A stretch of DNA of 64,000 bases, taken from Athripsodes cinereus. Lineage: Eukaryota > Arthropoda > Insecta > Trichoptera > Leptoceridae. Shown here piece after piece: positions 37,901 through 52,900 of the stretch (the stretch's first letter is position 1; each line of letters begins with the position of its first letter). Location of the stretch: contig OX388327.1 in assembly GCA_947579605.1 (NCBI GenBank), positions 10,217,122 through 10,281,121 of the forward strand, given 5' to 3'. The notes under the pieces were generated by a model. It ran no database searches and was not told where the DNA came from. It worked only from the letters and a program-made list of their open reading frames with translations. Made by a program: the position numbers and the translations under genes.

Positions 37901-40900
37901 ATACCTACATAAATTAGTAAAAATAAAACACTTTTGTAAAGTGCATTTCCGCAGGACCGCTTACATCATAGGGCTAGTGTAGTGATCTATATTCTAAGTA
38001 GTATGACTGACCACTTATTCAAAAAGGAATAAACATTAATTTGTCTATTTTGATTTTGTTTTAACTTGCAATGATCATGTTAAATACAATTAACAACAAA
38101 TAAATCATCACAAAAAGTCACACATACACAATATGTATATAGCTTATAGTTAGTTAGTTAGCTATAGTTAATTATTCATTGTAATTTTAATTTAATTATT
38201 GTGATATATACGCACGCACGCAGAAAGGAAACATGAAAATTAAAATATATAATAAAAACAGATTAATTATATTCAAAAGTTAATTAAAATGTAGATAATG
38301 AGGATTGTAATATCGTATAGAATTAAAAAATTTATAAGTAAAAAATACTTAAGAGTTTTAAATTTCTTTATTTATCAGTTACACGTGTTTCGGTTTGCAA
38401 GCCCATATTCATACTGAATATTCATACTGAGTATGAATATGGGCTTGCAACCCGAAACACGTGTAACTGATAAATAAAGAAATTTAAAACTCTTAAGTAT
38501 TTTTTACTTATAAATTTTTTAATTTAAAAATGGAGTTTTACTCATTTAGTGAAAACAAAATCAGTCGTATAGAATTAATCTACAAGGTAAAATTAACGAT
38601 ATAATATCGAGGGGTGAAAGGCTATTTGTTTTAAGCGACACTTTTGCCGAAAATGAGTTATATATATGGTCGGAATCGGCAAATTTTTCTGCGTCGATTG
38701 GTCTAGGTTTCGAGTCAATCGGAGTACTTTTTTGGCGCTTGAACAAAAAAAAAATAGGTCTAATTTCTCAAACGTGATGTATGATCTGACATCAAATTTG
38801 TCACTTGATTTAAACACTTCACTTAAACCATTCATTAATACTGATTAATACAGACTATTGGAGCATAAGCTATTTTTCTTTCTTCCAATTTGCAGATAGA
38901 TGGTAGTTAAAGCTTTTTTCCGTGTGTGCAAATTGTCATAAAAAGTACCTTAAACCGTTTTGCCCTCTTCTGCTATTTCTCTGCATTGTCGCTTCATACA
39001 TTTAGCCGATATTTAAAAAAGTAGTGCATGTCGCATGAACCGTTTTCGCTGCAACCGTTTGCACCAACTTTTGACTGTTCAACCAATTTTCTATTTCGTA
39101 ATATTGATAATGATGGTCGTTTCAACTTTTTCGTCTCATTTTTATTTTTGAAGACATGTTATTTGAGACAAATAATAATTTTAATAATTTCATCTCTATT
39201 TATCTATTTTTTGGTTTTTGTTTTTTCGATAAGATTATGTTTGTTTTAATAATTATACCAGTGCATTGTTTTATTAGCTATTATAATATTTTTCCAGATT
39301 TCTCATTGTAACAATAAATATTATTGACAACAATTCTTTTACTTGTTTAATAAAAAATATCATAATTAATGTTTTTATGTTTTCTTTTAAACCCAAGATT
39401 CACTTAGCATTACGACAAAAATTATTTTGTATCAACTACCTAGTTTTATAAAATCCTTTCAGGAGGAGGATGTAAAACAATTAATTAAGAATGTTATTGT
39501 TGCTTAAGTCACTGTTCCTGTTTCCGTTTATCTTTCAGCTAGTAGTTAAAACAAATAGCCTATTTCAATTATCTTTGGTCAATGTCAGATAAATCGTTAT
39601 TCCTTCCACTAATTAATTACAGCGATGTCGCTTAAAACATTTTTCCCTTCATTAATGTTTTATGCCGTTGGTGGTTGAATCATTTTTCCTGACTCCGGAT
39701 AAAAGCCAAATTGTATTAAGCGACACATAATTTGGATGTTTTGAAGGTATTATTACTGAAAATTATGCCAAAATATGTGTTGATTTTTTTTAAACATGCT
39801 GTTCTTAGAACGTTTTTAAATAGGACTAATCGTTTTTTTATAATATTTTTTTTTCTAAAAAAAATAACTTTAAATTGCTCTCCTGTAAAGTTCACAAAAT
39901 GTCGCTTAAAACAAATAGCCTTTCACCCCTCGATATGTTAGATTTTGTTTTTCTTCTATGTGATTTGTATTTGAGAGAGACAATAATAATAACCTACACA
40001 ATTTGTTTTAAAAATGTACTGTTTTTGTAGAAAAACCACCATCTAAACAATGGGGACCATAACTTTGCTTTGAATACATCCACACTATTAAGAGATCGCA
40101 AATCATGGAGAATTTGAACAAGGGTCCAGCTACACAAATGTCATTCTTTTTTAAGGACATTGTAAATTGGAAAACAAAGGGGTCTGCCTGGAATACAAAT
40201 CACGTAAAAAAAAACACTTGTTATTTAATTCATGAATTTTACTATTAAAACACTGATACAGTGAATACACATACAAATAGCGAAATAAATTGTATAAAAT
40301 ATTGTATAAAGTATTAAGGCATCAGTTTCTCAATATTGCAAAAGTATAAAATAATATTAGTTAAAGGCAAGAGACAGTCTCAAATGCACTTAAAATTAAA
40401 TAAATAAATATTCAAAGGATACAATCTTACAATGAATAGCCAACACTGTTAGATCTGGTGGTAAACAAAATAACAAGCTCACACTCAAGCTTTGTCAAAC
40501 ATACTCAAATAGCTTATATGTGAATAGAATTTATACAACACATAATACATACAACATTTGTTTCCAGATGGGTATAATCAAATAGAAGCTGAAAATTGAA
40601 ACCTACGTAACCACTATTTTACAATTACTAATCCATGGATAATTTATTAGTTTTTTTTTGTAATAAATTGTTGTCACAATATACAAATCACCATAATAAT
40701 ATGGTATCATAACAGATTATAGCTTAATAAAGTATATCATCGTTGGTTCTATGAAACCTCTTATGTGCTCCAAACCAAATTTTACAGGAGACGCAAAAAA
40801 ACTGTTTTAAAGTCCACAGATCAACAAATGTAATAAAAATTATTATCAAATTCATGTAAAAATTTAGACGGTTTACATGAAAGTGACAATAAATTTGATA

Positions 40901-43900
40901 ACATTTATTTATCTGTGGACTTTAAAACAGTTTTTTTGCGTCCCCTGTAAAATTTGGTTTGGAGCACATAAGAGGTTTCATAGAACCAACGACGATATTT
41001 AAAAAAATTGGATTCAACAACAACGTAATAAGGTAAACGATTCTCCTTCAAATTAATTAACTTGATAGTGGAGTAAAAATATTTTTTCAACTTGGATTCT
41101 CTTATTTGTGTGACATACAACGAAATACTCTAAAATAACTTTCATGATTATAAATAACATGATCAGTGAAATTTGAGATCAAAATAAATGAAAAAATATG
41201 CAATAATTTAGCAACATGCAATAAAATCACGTAAAACATTAAAATAACCATCTGGGAAAGATAATTGGCTTCAGAGAAAACAATAATTAGAAATGTATAA
41301 AAACAAATTAATAGTAAGTATGAAATATAAAATAAAGACTATTAGATAATTTTATATTACAATATCTACAACAAAATCCACAGCAAAATACAAGAGAATA
41401 TTTATAAATAAACACACCCGAGTATAACTGAATAACAAAAGATTCAAACTAAATCATCTAGTGCTTTTTAATGTTACTAGAAATGTCAACCAGAACACAA
41501 ATACATACACACTCAATCTATGTACATCCAAATACATTATTAGTGAAGAGAAATCATTTAAAACATTACAAGCAACATATACATACTGAATAAGCATACA
41601 GTAAAGAAGGAATATACTAAAACAAGTATCAGGAAAAGTGTTACGAAATATTAAAAACAACACTCTGGACATATAAATACATTATTAGTGAAGAGAAATC
41701 ATTTAAAACATTACAAGCAACATATACATACTGAATAAGCATACAGTAAAGAAGGAATATACTAAAACAAGTATCAGGAAAAGTGTTACGAAATATTAAA
41801 AACAACACTCTGGACATATAAATACATTATTAGTGAAGAGAAATCATTTAAAACATTACAAGCAACATATACATACTGAATAAGCATACAGTAAAGAAGG
41901 AATATACTAAAACAAGTATCAGGAAAAGTGTTACGAAATATTAAAAACAACACTCTGGACATATAAATACATTATTAGTGAAGAGAAATCATTTAAAACA
42001 TTACAAGCAACATATACATACTGAATAAGCATACAGTAAAGAAGGAATATACTAAAACAAGTATCAGGAAAAGTGTTACGAAATATTAAAAACAACACTC
42101 TGGACATATAAATACATTATTAGTGAAGAGAAATCATTTAAAACATTACAAGCAACATATACATACTGAATAAGCATACAGTAAAGAAGGAATATACTAA
42201 AACAAGTATCAGGAAAAGTGTTACGAAATATTAAAAACAACACTCTGGACATATAAATGCAGTCTGGTAAAATGGAGTAGAGATAATAAATGAGATTGAA
42301 TTTAAATATTCATAAATTGATACATGATATCAAAAAGAACAAACACAAGAAATAAACAAAACCTAATATGGAAATGAGAACAATTTTAATGTTTTAATTT
42401 AGTGATTATTCTTACGAATAAAGGTACGTTTAAAAATTTTACAGTGCCAATGGATATATAAAATACTAACTTTGTGTTAAGATAGATTAGTTAAGATTGT
42501 CAATTTGATTAAGATCACAGTGATGCTTGATTAATTAATATACTCTAATAATATCCCATTACAATGTGCACTTATAGCACCTGAGCAATATTTTACTGAT
42601 ACGTGACAGGTCTGTAATTAAGATTTTTCAAATATAAACATATAATTTACTCCTGCATAAAAACATACAATCTTACATCCACGGAATGAGTGTTGGTTTT
42701 CTGCATGCATTTCAGATGAAATTTAAAACATAAAAATCATATATATATATATATATATATATTTGGAATATAGATGACATACAAGCTTATTCTCGCGCTG
42801 AACTACGTATTCATATACACATCAATCGTTCAAACAAATGTAAAGTATAATATTCTAAAATTTCTCAGCTTCACTGTCATATATTTGAGAATAATATTGC
42901 TCAGAACAATATCACCAAATTCAAACAAAATTTAGATTGTGGAGATATGACACTTTGCATTTCACATTGACAAGGATATTTTTTAACATATCTGCTCCTA
43001 AGTGATTGAATTTTGGAAATGTAGTTTGCAGTCAAATTTATTACTAGATTGAGCATGTTAACAACAAGTATTTGTGTGTGGGTGTGTATTGGGAGTTGTG
43101 TCAACAATTAGTTGTGTGTCTCACTTGTCTGTTATTGGGGTTGCTGACGACATAGTCCGTGAGAGTGACGTCTGCAGTGCCCCCACTCTCCAGAGGAATA
43201 GGATTCTGCCTGAAGTGCTCCAGCATGTCGTATATGTTGGGGAACCACAGGTGCTGCACTCGACATTGGCCCATATCATTCAAAGTCATTCTTAAATGTT
43301 TGGCACGACCCTGTAACACAAGCAGCTCAATTATTTGTGCATTTCCTTTTATTATATGGTGAGTCTTCTCTTTCTATACATATAGACAAACTTTTCAGAT
43401 ATTTCCATAGATATATTTAATTAACAAAGCAAGAGCTCTCCTCAATATTGAGTTTTGTATTATTATTACTATAAGATATCAAGCAGGCAGCTAGAGCTGA
43501 TGCGCTTGATATCCGCACTATTGATGTCACTTTATACTGTCAAGCCAGTTCTCGAATAAATTGGTGTTCCTTGCAACAACTAATGTAGCAATTGTATAAC
43601 TTAATTTTTTCCCAGGACACAGGGTAAAAGAAGCCTCCAACATTCAGGATATTCTGCACCGATTTAGTCTCTTTATCCTATAATATTCCAGCACTTGATA
43701 TTGTTGACAAAGGAAAAATATATTGCAAAAGAGGGTATTTCAGATTGATAGGATTTTTTAGTTGAGAAAACAGTACTTTTCATTGCCAGATGTCATTGGA
43801 CATTTTTGGTATGTGAACATTTACCAAAAGAAAAATACAAATAAATCTCTTTCCTTTTCTTTGTCAATATAGAAAAGAAAATTAATAAGACGGGTTACTC

Positions 43901-46900
43901 TCGTATATACCTGGAAGTTAAATGTGAGAACAAATTCTCCTCTTCTGGTCTCACTCTGTCTAACCAGATACAGGCCATGACCTGTTGTCCCTCCCATGAG
44001 GACATTGTGGGCAGCCTCGGTTCTGGCTAGAGTGCCATGAAACCATGGCCAGTTTCTTAGCTGCGCCGCTAACTCTTCTTCAGCTGTGCCCACTGTAATA
44101 GAAATAAATTAAGTAAAACAAAATCACAAGAGAGAATTTGATCTCCTTGAATTCCAAACAAAGAATATGCCTCCCAATCTTTTCTCTAAGTTTTTAATGC
44201 ACTGTAAAAGGCACAAATTGATAAATCATTACAAATAAAGTGTTATAACACCAGTTATTTCCTCCCTTATGGGGGGAGCAGAGAGACAATATTAAATTCA
44301 CTTTTGGGTGCCAGGTGTAGTCCCTGAAGGGGGTACACCGAGAGAATTAAACAATAAACACTATGAACACTTTTATTTACGACTTAACACTATTTACATA
44401 TACCTATACATTGAAACCATATTAATAATACCATACTAAAATTATACCACAACGAAACTACTACACTGATCCTCACTAGGAAGAAACTAGCATGTAGGAA
44501 TGCACCACCTAACCGATCGTGAAGGCACAGCACGGCAGGTGACCAGCATATAGGTTTAGGTATGAAAGGAATGCACCACCTAACCGCCTGTGATGGTACA
44601 GTACAGCAGGTGACCAGCATATAGGTATAGGTATGAACGGAATGCACCACCTAGCCGCCTGTGATAGCACAGTACAGAAGGTGACCAGCATATAGGTATA
44701 GGTATGAACGGAATGCACCACCTAGCCGCCTGTGATGGCACACTACAGCAGGTGACCAGCATATAGGTATAGGTATGAACGGAATGCACCACCTAACCGC
44801 CTGTGATGGCACAGTACAGCAGGTGACCAGCATATAGGTTTAAGGAGTACCTAGGCCCAGGATGGGCCGATGCGATCTGCCGTTTGTATGAAGTGTTCCT
44901 GTTTATATACCCTTTCAGCAGTAAGGAACAGCTGATCGTAGCCTTGGTGGTGGATGTCACGATGGAGGGGGATGTACCTTGGCCTTGGACTCCGCCTTCC
45001 TATTTCCGGTTAGGTTGTTCTGGAAGGTTCTAGAAGGTTCGCGAACATTCCGTCGATGAGACATCTATCGGCAAATCGGGTGACTAATAGACACTTCCTG
45101 TGTTTCGGTAGCGGCTGCTAGTTGAATCCGGCGGGTGATATTATTATTATGCCATATAAAAATTACGTGGTGTTACAGTGTTTAATATCTTCAATATGTT
45201 AGGGAGGTAGAATATTTTAATATTTATATTAATTGCATATTGTGTGTAAAATAATTGTTATTATTACATATTAATGAGCTACGCTACTCATCCTTAATGT
45301 TCTAACTTTTACTGGCACAGAGAGGTCAACTTACACATTTATTACATGTAGTTAGTCTGCTGGTTACCCCACTTGTAGGATGATGTGATGATATAGATAA
45401 GTGTATAGGAGATCACAGCCCTCAGCAATGAGGAAAATTATGAGAGTTTAATTTATTTTTGCTTTAAAACACACTCATAAACGATATACTTGTAAAAGCA
45501 GAACAAATATGGAATAGGGTTCCAGTAATTAAGTCTGATTCATTCTGTTAAATTAAAATATCACATCTTTATCTGTCTTATTAATTAATAATGATTGATT
45601 CTGGCAAGTATTCAATCGTTAATCAGAGCACAAATCTTTAAATTTTTTGATCTGATCTATGTTTATTAATTAAGTATTTGAGAGCCAGATAATTCTATGT
45701 ACTTAGTTATAATGTTTCATAAATATTTACCTGTCTCCACGGGTTCCTCTGCCATAGTTTCACTACTTAACTCAAAGTTACTGTTACTGAAGGTGCTCCG
45801 TGGGGGCAGCTCCGGAGCGGAAGCTGAGGCTGCGTCAGTAGAACTTACACTAGTACCTACACCTCCATTACCATTCTAAAAACAAACAATTTACAATATA
45901 TATATTATTTACATGAATAACAAATCTTTTTGCTAATTCTTTGTTTTGTTACTACCTGTTGGATATGCAATATGCATCCTACATCTCAGTCTGTTTGCTG
46001 GAATCATCTTTGCTTTTGTAATTTCTTTGTCAAACAAAATTTTCAGTTTGGCTTTTTTTATTTTTACTAAAATGAAGTTTTACAAAGTAAATACCAACAA
46101 AATATTTGGGGTCTCTGCATGTCGTCTTTTTTTCTATATTGTTACATCTGTTCTTTAGGGAAATAAAGACCATAATTTCTGTTTATATTCTCAATTTCTA
46201 TTGCAAGACAATGCCTTCCTTGATGAGAAGTATATAGCGTCTTTTTAGTTTCTCCAAAATATCAAGTTTATGACCTGTATCAATGAAGTGTACCGGAGAT
46301 GAGAATCAAGTAAAGTAATGGGGTGTTCACATTTTTCGAATATCGCCAGCCGAATTTCAAAATATAACGCCAGGCGAAAAAATAAAATTCGCCGTACGCC
46401 CATTGATCGTCACACCTGTTCACACAAGTCCACCGATATAGAAACGATCTGTCAGATGCGCTTTGATTTTGACACTGTTTTCAAAATGGCGTCGAGATGG
46501 AGATCGCGAAGTGTTTATTTTTAGTCGAAAATGTTATAGTAGAGGTTATAAGGCGCCTTTTAATTAAGGAAACAAACGCCACAAACCAACAAAAAAGATA
46601 ACAGCTGTCACGAAGCGGGAAACATTTTAAAATTTATAGGTTATAAAGCTTTTACCATAGACACAAACGCCGCGCATATCTGCGCATGTGCAAATCGTTC
46701 GATTGCCCGAGAAAGTTGGAAAGTGGTGAACTCGAGACGATATCGTTTCTACTGGTTTTTATCGTTTCAGACTAGCTGTCATTTTGTTCACACGGTTCAA
46801 ATGGCTGGCGATATTTTGGTGCCCTAGCGATATTCGCCAGTGAGAACACCACATAAGAGAAGGAGTTATTTTGGACGTAGCAAAATATTAAGTACAGTGA

Positions 46901-49900
46901 AACCTCTATCTATCGTTCTTCGAATAATTGTTTTCCCGTATTTGTCGCTGCTTTTTACAGTTCCAAATAGAGGGTGAATAATAGAGGGAAATAGAGGGTA
47001 ATAAATTCCCGGGCGGGAATTCCCGGGAAAACCCTCTAATTTTTATTTCCCGTTTCCCGGGAAAAAATGAATCCTTTCCCGGGAAAAAATACAAATTATT
47101 AGTCATGCAGATTGCCATACCGATACCGAAATCTTTGTTTAGTTAACTGTAATAGTCGTGATAAACTTGTAGAAGCTGACGAATATTTTGATATGAAAAA
47201 TAATATTAATTACCAATATATGTGTTATACTTTAAAAAAAAAACTTAATTATATCTTCAATGTATTCGTTTGAAAGAAGCATAATTATTCTAAATATAAT
47301 TCGAAATCGGAGGTGTGTTTGGCCGACAATGTATAAGAATCCTACAATTTTTCATGTTTTTTTTTTACATATTTCGAAAAGTTAGATAGTTCTTAAAAAT
47401 ATTAGTGCAGCCAACTGTCATTTTTTTTGTTTTATTCATGGATATTAACCGATATAAAAAATATTTTTTTGTCGAAATTTCTCATTTTTTAAAGTCAAAA
47501 ATCTTTAAAAAGCTTTGCCAAAATCCATAATATTTTTTTGCTTGATAGGATGATCAAAAATTAAAAGTTTATATATTTTGTAAACAATTTTTATTTTGAT
47601 ATAACATAGAGTACCTAAATAAATCTCGTCAGTCAGCTATTTAGTTTTTTTTAAGCAAATTACTTATATTGGTAACAAAAATTTGATTTTTTTTTATCAA
47701 ATCAAAATGTTTGCAAGGGTCAACAAGTTATGAGAGTTTTTATACCAAATTTGTTGAAAATTGAATATTTATAAATATAATAATGAATTTCCCGGGATTC
47801 CCGGGAAATTCATTTTAAAATTTCCCGTTTCCCGGGAACAAAAATAATCCGGGAAAAGATACCCTCTAGTTCCAAATTAGTTTCATACAAAACACGTAAA
47901 AATATATTGCATCCATCGTTTCTCTATATGATTTTATCGCATTGACCGTTTAAATTACACAAAAAATTTCGTATATATGTATAATATCATTGGAGAGCGA
48001 GCGAGAAGGAAAGAACGGTTTGTTGATTCTGTCTTTTATGACAGTACGTCAGTAGGTACAATAAAAAAACAAATGAGGATGAAAGATTACATACAGGACA
48101 AAGTATGATTTTGGTCTCCATGCAGCTTTCTTTTTTATTTTATTACTATATTTTTCATTTCAACAAAATAATTTATTTATAAATTTTGAAACATGTATAA
48201 TTTTTGTAAAACCTATATACTAGTATGTACATAATATTAAACATTAAAATACATATTAATGTGATTTTTTCTATATTTACGCATTCATTGTTTTCCCGCA
48301 TTCATAGTTTATTTCAATAGGTCCCTTCAAAAACGATAGATAGAGGTTTCACTGTACTAAATTGAATGATAACTTCACACAGAGCTAGTATGGTACTCAA
48401 AGACCAAGATACAAACAAACCCTGTTAGGTTTTAAATTAGAAACATTATAAAAAAAATATGCTGGCTACTGTGATTTTTAAACTAAAGACATCACTCTTC
48501 CTACAAAGCTCCCTATATCCTTGAAATGGATACCCCATTAAACACCACCGTAGAAATCATCCATCATCATCATTTATACCTGTGGTTGTGAGGCTGTATT
48601 TGAGGGTGTGGAAGGAGCAGCTGCTCCCTCCGCTCCTGGCTGTGGTGTAGGTGTATTAAGGGGGGCCATGGCTCCCGGCTGTGTGGTGGGAGCACTGCGC
48701 ATGCAGTACTTTATGGTCGCCAGCCATGACCGCATAGCATCTGTGGAACGAGCTTCTATCACATACTCCATGTTGTTATCAGCCTGTAAGATAAAAATAG
48801 AAAAATATTTAAATGGGCTACCGAAAAATCACACGATCGACTAACAATGAACCGACTTAAAATCTATTTATGCGTCAAAAAACTAATTTGGTGACTAATA
48901 TTGAGTGATAAAAAAATTCATAACTGAGCTGCAAAAATGGGCGATTGTTATACTAGGCGAGCGAATGAAAATTATTTGTATTCATTAAAGTAAATACATC
49001 CTAACATAAAACCATCTGCTTGTATCGGGAAGGTGGTGTAAGTTAGTAGCGAGGTTGGAATCCATAATCTTCAAATTCTGGTTACTCAAATTCTAAAAGA
49101 TTCTAATAAACTTTGAAATATTGAGATTTTGGACAGAATTACATGAATCAAAAAACATTTTTCAAAGACAGAAGTAAATAGTGCTCGATGCTTTCTATCT
49201 ATCTTACAAGGAAGCTGGCATGTAAGATAGATAGAAAGCATGGTATCAGACAATTTCTAATGATTCTAAGCCCTCCTTTACATGATACTTGTCACTATAA
49301 GGAAGATATGTTTTGATAATTATTTAATTTAATAGTCTGTATGTAATATTGTATTGGGTTTGATTGTTATGTATTCAATAAATTATTATATTAATTATAA
49401 AGGTTTTTGAGCTGTAGAGATTCTGCTACATACTTCTGATACAACTGCAGCCTTGGTCAAAACACATTTTAGCGTTATGTAGTCGTTCAACTATAGACGA
49501 CTTTGCGAGAAAGTATCTAAAATACAAAAGACATTTTGTATTTTAGCTACAAAAATTGATACTTTCTCGCAAAGTCAGACGACTAAAGTCGAACGACTAA
49601 ATACGCTAAAATGTGTTTTGACTACGGCTACTATTGATGTATTCCTGAGATAATGGATGTGAATAGACCATTATTACCTTGAATTTCTAATAAGTACCTC
49701 AATAATTTGTAATATTATTACAATTATTTACATGGACGTAGTTGTAACATATATATTATGTATTTCTGTCATGATTTAAGCGGCTGAATGAATAATATTA
49801 TACTAAAAGGATGATTTTATTTATATTTGTATAAAATAGTGAGGTCACTGTTGGCGCACATTAGACAAATGATAAGATATACCAGCACAGTGCACTGTGT

Positions 49901-52900
49901 ACCCCGTCAATCAGTCAGGCAGTGCAACATACATTAGAGCACATCACATCCAACGGCAGATTTAGACTTATAATATGAATCGCTGAGTTCGGAAATCCGC
50001 TATAACACATTTTTGTTATTCGGAGAAATTCAATAAAAACTATTATACAAGTATTAAACGTACTTTGCTGAAGTCGAACAATTTATTAATTTTAAGATTG
50101 TCACAACAATTCAAATATAAAATAAATTTTGCTATTGAATAAAAATAAACTGTTCATTTTGTATATATAAAAATTACTCCTATTGGTCGTTTGAGTTATA
50201 GAGGATATTAAAAGACACATAAAGGGATATGGTGGTATTCTTCTCTCATCGTCATTTTATTTCTATTTTTTGTACAAATAGTGAGTGTTTTGAAAAAAAC
50301 AATTTTCTACAGTTATAGAATATATAATTACAAATCCAACGAGATGCAAACTCAATTTTCGTTAAAATGTATTGTAGCGGATTTATAAACTCGGCAACAC
50401 GTATTATAGGTCATGCTTTTGTACAAATTGTGAATTCTTTTATTATTTACTCTGTTTTCACAATTTAATATACCTGACTGAAAATATCTGATGTTTCAAA
50501 TTTCTATCTTCCAGCCACCATTTTTTTATTATAGGAATTCTAGAAACATCTCTATCTTCCATTTTTACAAAATTCTATAGAAGACGATATCATATCATAT
50601 ACAGCAGTGGTTCTTAACCTTTTTGGGGGTACCGAACCCCACCAGCTACAGCAGATGCATTCACCGAACCCCTCCTAATTTAAAAAATTAAATTAGATTT
50701 TTACAAATTTAAAACATGAAACATATTAATTAATGAATTATCGGAGTATTTTTTCTTTTTCCAACTCGCAAAACTATCTTGTTTTTAAAATGATTTTCAC
50801 CAAACCCCCAAGACTAACTCACCGAACCCCTGGGGTTCGATCGAACCCAGGTTAAGAACCACTGATATACAGTGAAAGCTAGATTAAAAAAAATGTGTAG
50901 TCATGTATGTGTAGGTACAGTCAAGTATAAGTGAAATTGTTAAGGCATGCATTGTTACTTTGTGTAATCATGTATGTGTAGGTACAGTCAAGTATAGGTG
51001 AAATTGTTAAGGCATGCATTGTTACTTTGTGTAATCATGTATAAGTACAATTGTTAAGATGTGTGATGGTACTTTGTAAGTATGAAAAGTACACTGTTGT
51101 GGGCATGAAAGATTTGTTGCTTGTATGGAAGGCCAGAACATACCTAATTACCTGTCGAGAAGAGGATGACCACATTATGTCAAGAAATGTCATTATTTAG
51201 TTAAGTTTTTCAATATAATTACATTTACTTTTCAGATGCAATATATTAATTTTTTCGGACATATTTATAAGACGTGAGCCAGACAATTTGGAAAAAAATA
51301 TTTTGTCTGGTGGAGTCGAAGGAAGAAGCAGGTGCCGAGTATGATCATGCGAGAGATGCTGCAGGGGGTACAGTGTATGAGGCGTTTACGCAGGCAGAGG
51401 ACAAGGCGCGATGGAAGAGCTTATCGCTTGGTTAGGGTCATGGTGGTCACGATCCTCAGCATTGAGGGACCGACTTGGAAGAAAAAGAATTTTAAAAGGG
51501 AATTCCTGTCATACCTGTGGAATTTTTTGTTTATGTAATTGAAAGAATACCACATTCTACATGTAATAAGCCAAAAAAAATCCCCTTCAAAATACTCAAA
51601 TTATTGGTCTATGGAATTGAGACAATCACTATATATCTCCATTTATAAAAAAATGGACATAGTGGTGGTTTACTCTGACAAGCAGATATTACAAATGTAT
51701 GTTATATGGAATCATATGGGCTCACACCTCACTAGCAAATGTAATTATTACTTATCTTGAAAGACATTGCAGATAACAATTATTCTAATCATAAATTATG
51801 GCAAATTATTTATTTATCATCTCACTCAGCTACAATGCCAATTGCACAATATTCAAAGAATACTGAACAAATGTAAAAATATTATTTTATAATATACTCA
51901 TCTATATATCCACCCCATCACAACTGGGGTAGCCAGTGGATCAACTGCTTGTAATAAGCATGCAAGTCGTTCTATACGTCCGAATAAAAGTTAAGAACTG
52001 AAGATGTTGAATGTCTTAAACATTCTGCCTTACAGAAGTAAACCCAATTGATGAAATTAAGTTTTTCTCTGCCTCCTGGGACACGGTGTGTGGGTATAGA
52101 TAGAAAGAGATAAAAGTTTCTTTATTTGGCACTGTGGCGCTAGGGTAGATATATGTTGTGTCAAACAATCCCAAGCCATAGCCATTCAATTGAATGCCGG
52201 CGTTTAACTGAGCATTTAGCCATTCAATTAAATGGTTAATTCTACTATCTGTGTGTTCATTTGTTTACCTGTCACAAAGTATTTACATAGTGCACATACA
52301 CAGTTCACATACCTTGAGTACAAATGTGTTTTCATGATCTGGCATCTCCAAAGTAGTGGTCTCTCTGGCCTCTGTGATGAGGAAGCAAAAAACACCGTTT
52401 CTGGGTTTGGCTGCTTTGGGGGGAGAGTAAAACTCCAACATGTACCCTCCTACAGTCTTCACTAGAGCTAACCTACATTTCTCCCACTTGGGAGGACTCC
52501 CGGGCTGATCTAGACTTTCAGGAGTTAAATAATTCACTAATCCTTCCTTTTGACACTCTACTAGTATCCTGGCCAGCTTAATTTTGTTCTGCCGACCCGA
52601 GTGAGCAAACTCAACTTCGTCAGAGTTCTGTTTGTGGAACAGACCCTTCCCCCTACGCAAGCCTTTAAAAGACAACCTTCTGAAAAAGTGCTTCGGTTGT
52701 GACTTGGGGGAATCGGCGTCCTCTGAGTAGTCGCTCTCCTCGTGTCCTGTGTGCGTGCCGTTGGAAAGTTTGTTTTGAGTTTTCATCTTGCAGAAGTCCA
52801 TCTCGAAGTGCACAGAGAAGCACTCGACGAACTTCCGCATGAAGTCCCTGTAAGAGAGCCCATCCCTGGAGATATCCGTCATGTTGGCGTTCATATATTG

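Noticed and set aside
41454..42258. CRISPR-like regularly spaced array
   Set aside because: The 145-bp units are contiguous and identical with no unique spacers, and the genome is eukaryotic.
44390..44833. Overlapping 60-86 residue minus-strand frames that look like a repeat protein ([15 protein letters not shown]...)
   Set aside because: They are the 71-bp tandem array read in shifting frames; no splice sites or family match.
51332..51538. 68-residue Arg-rich frame as a small gene
   Set aside because: It is part of a frameshifted LINE C-terminus.
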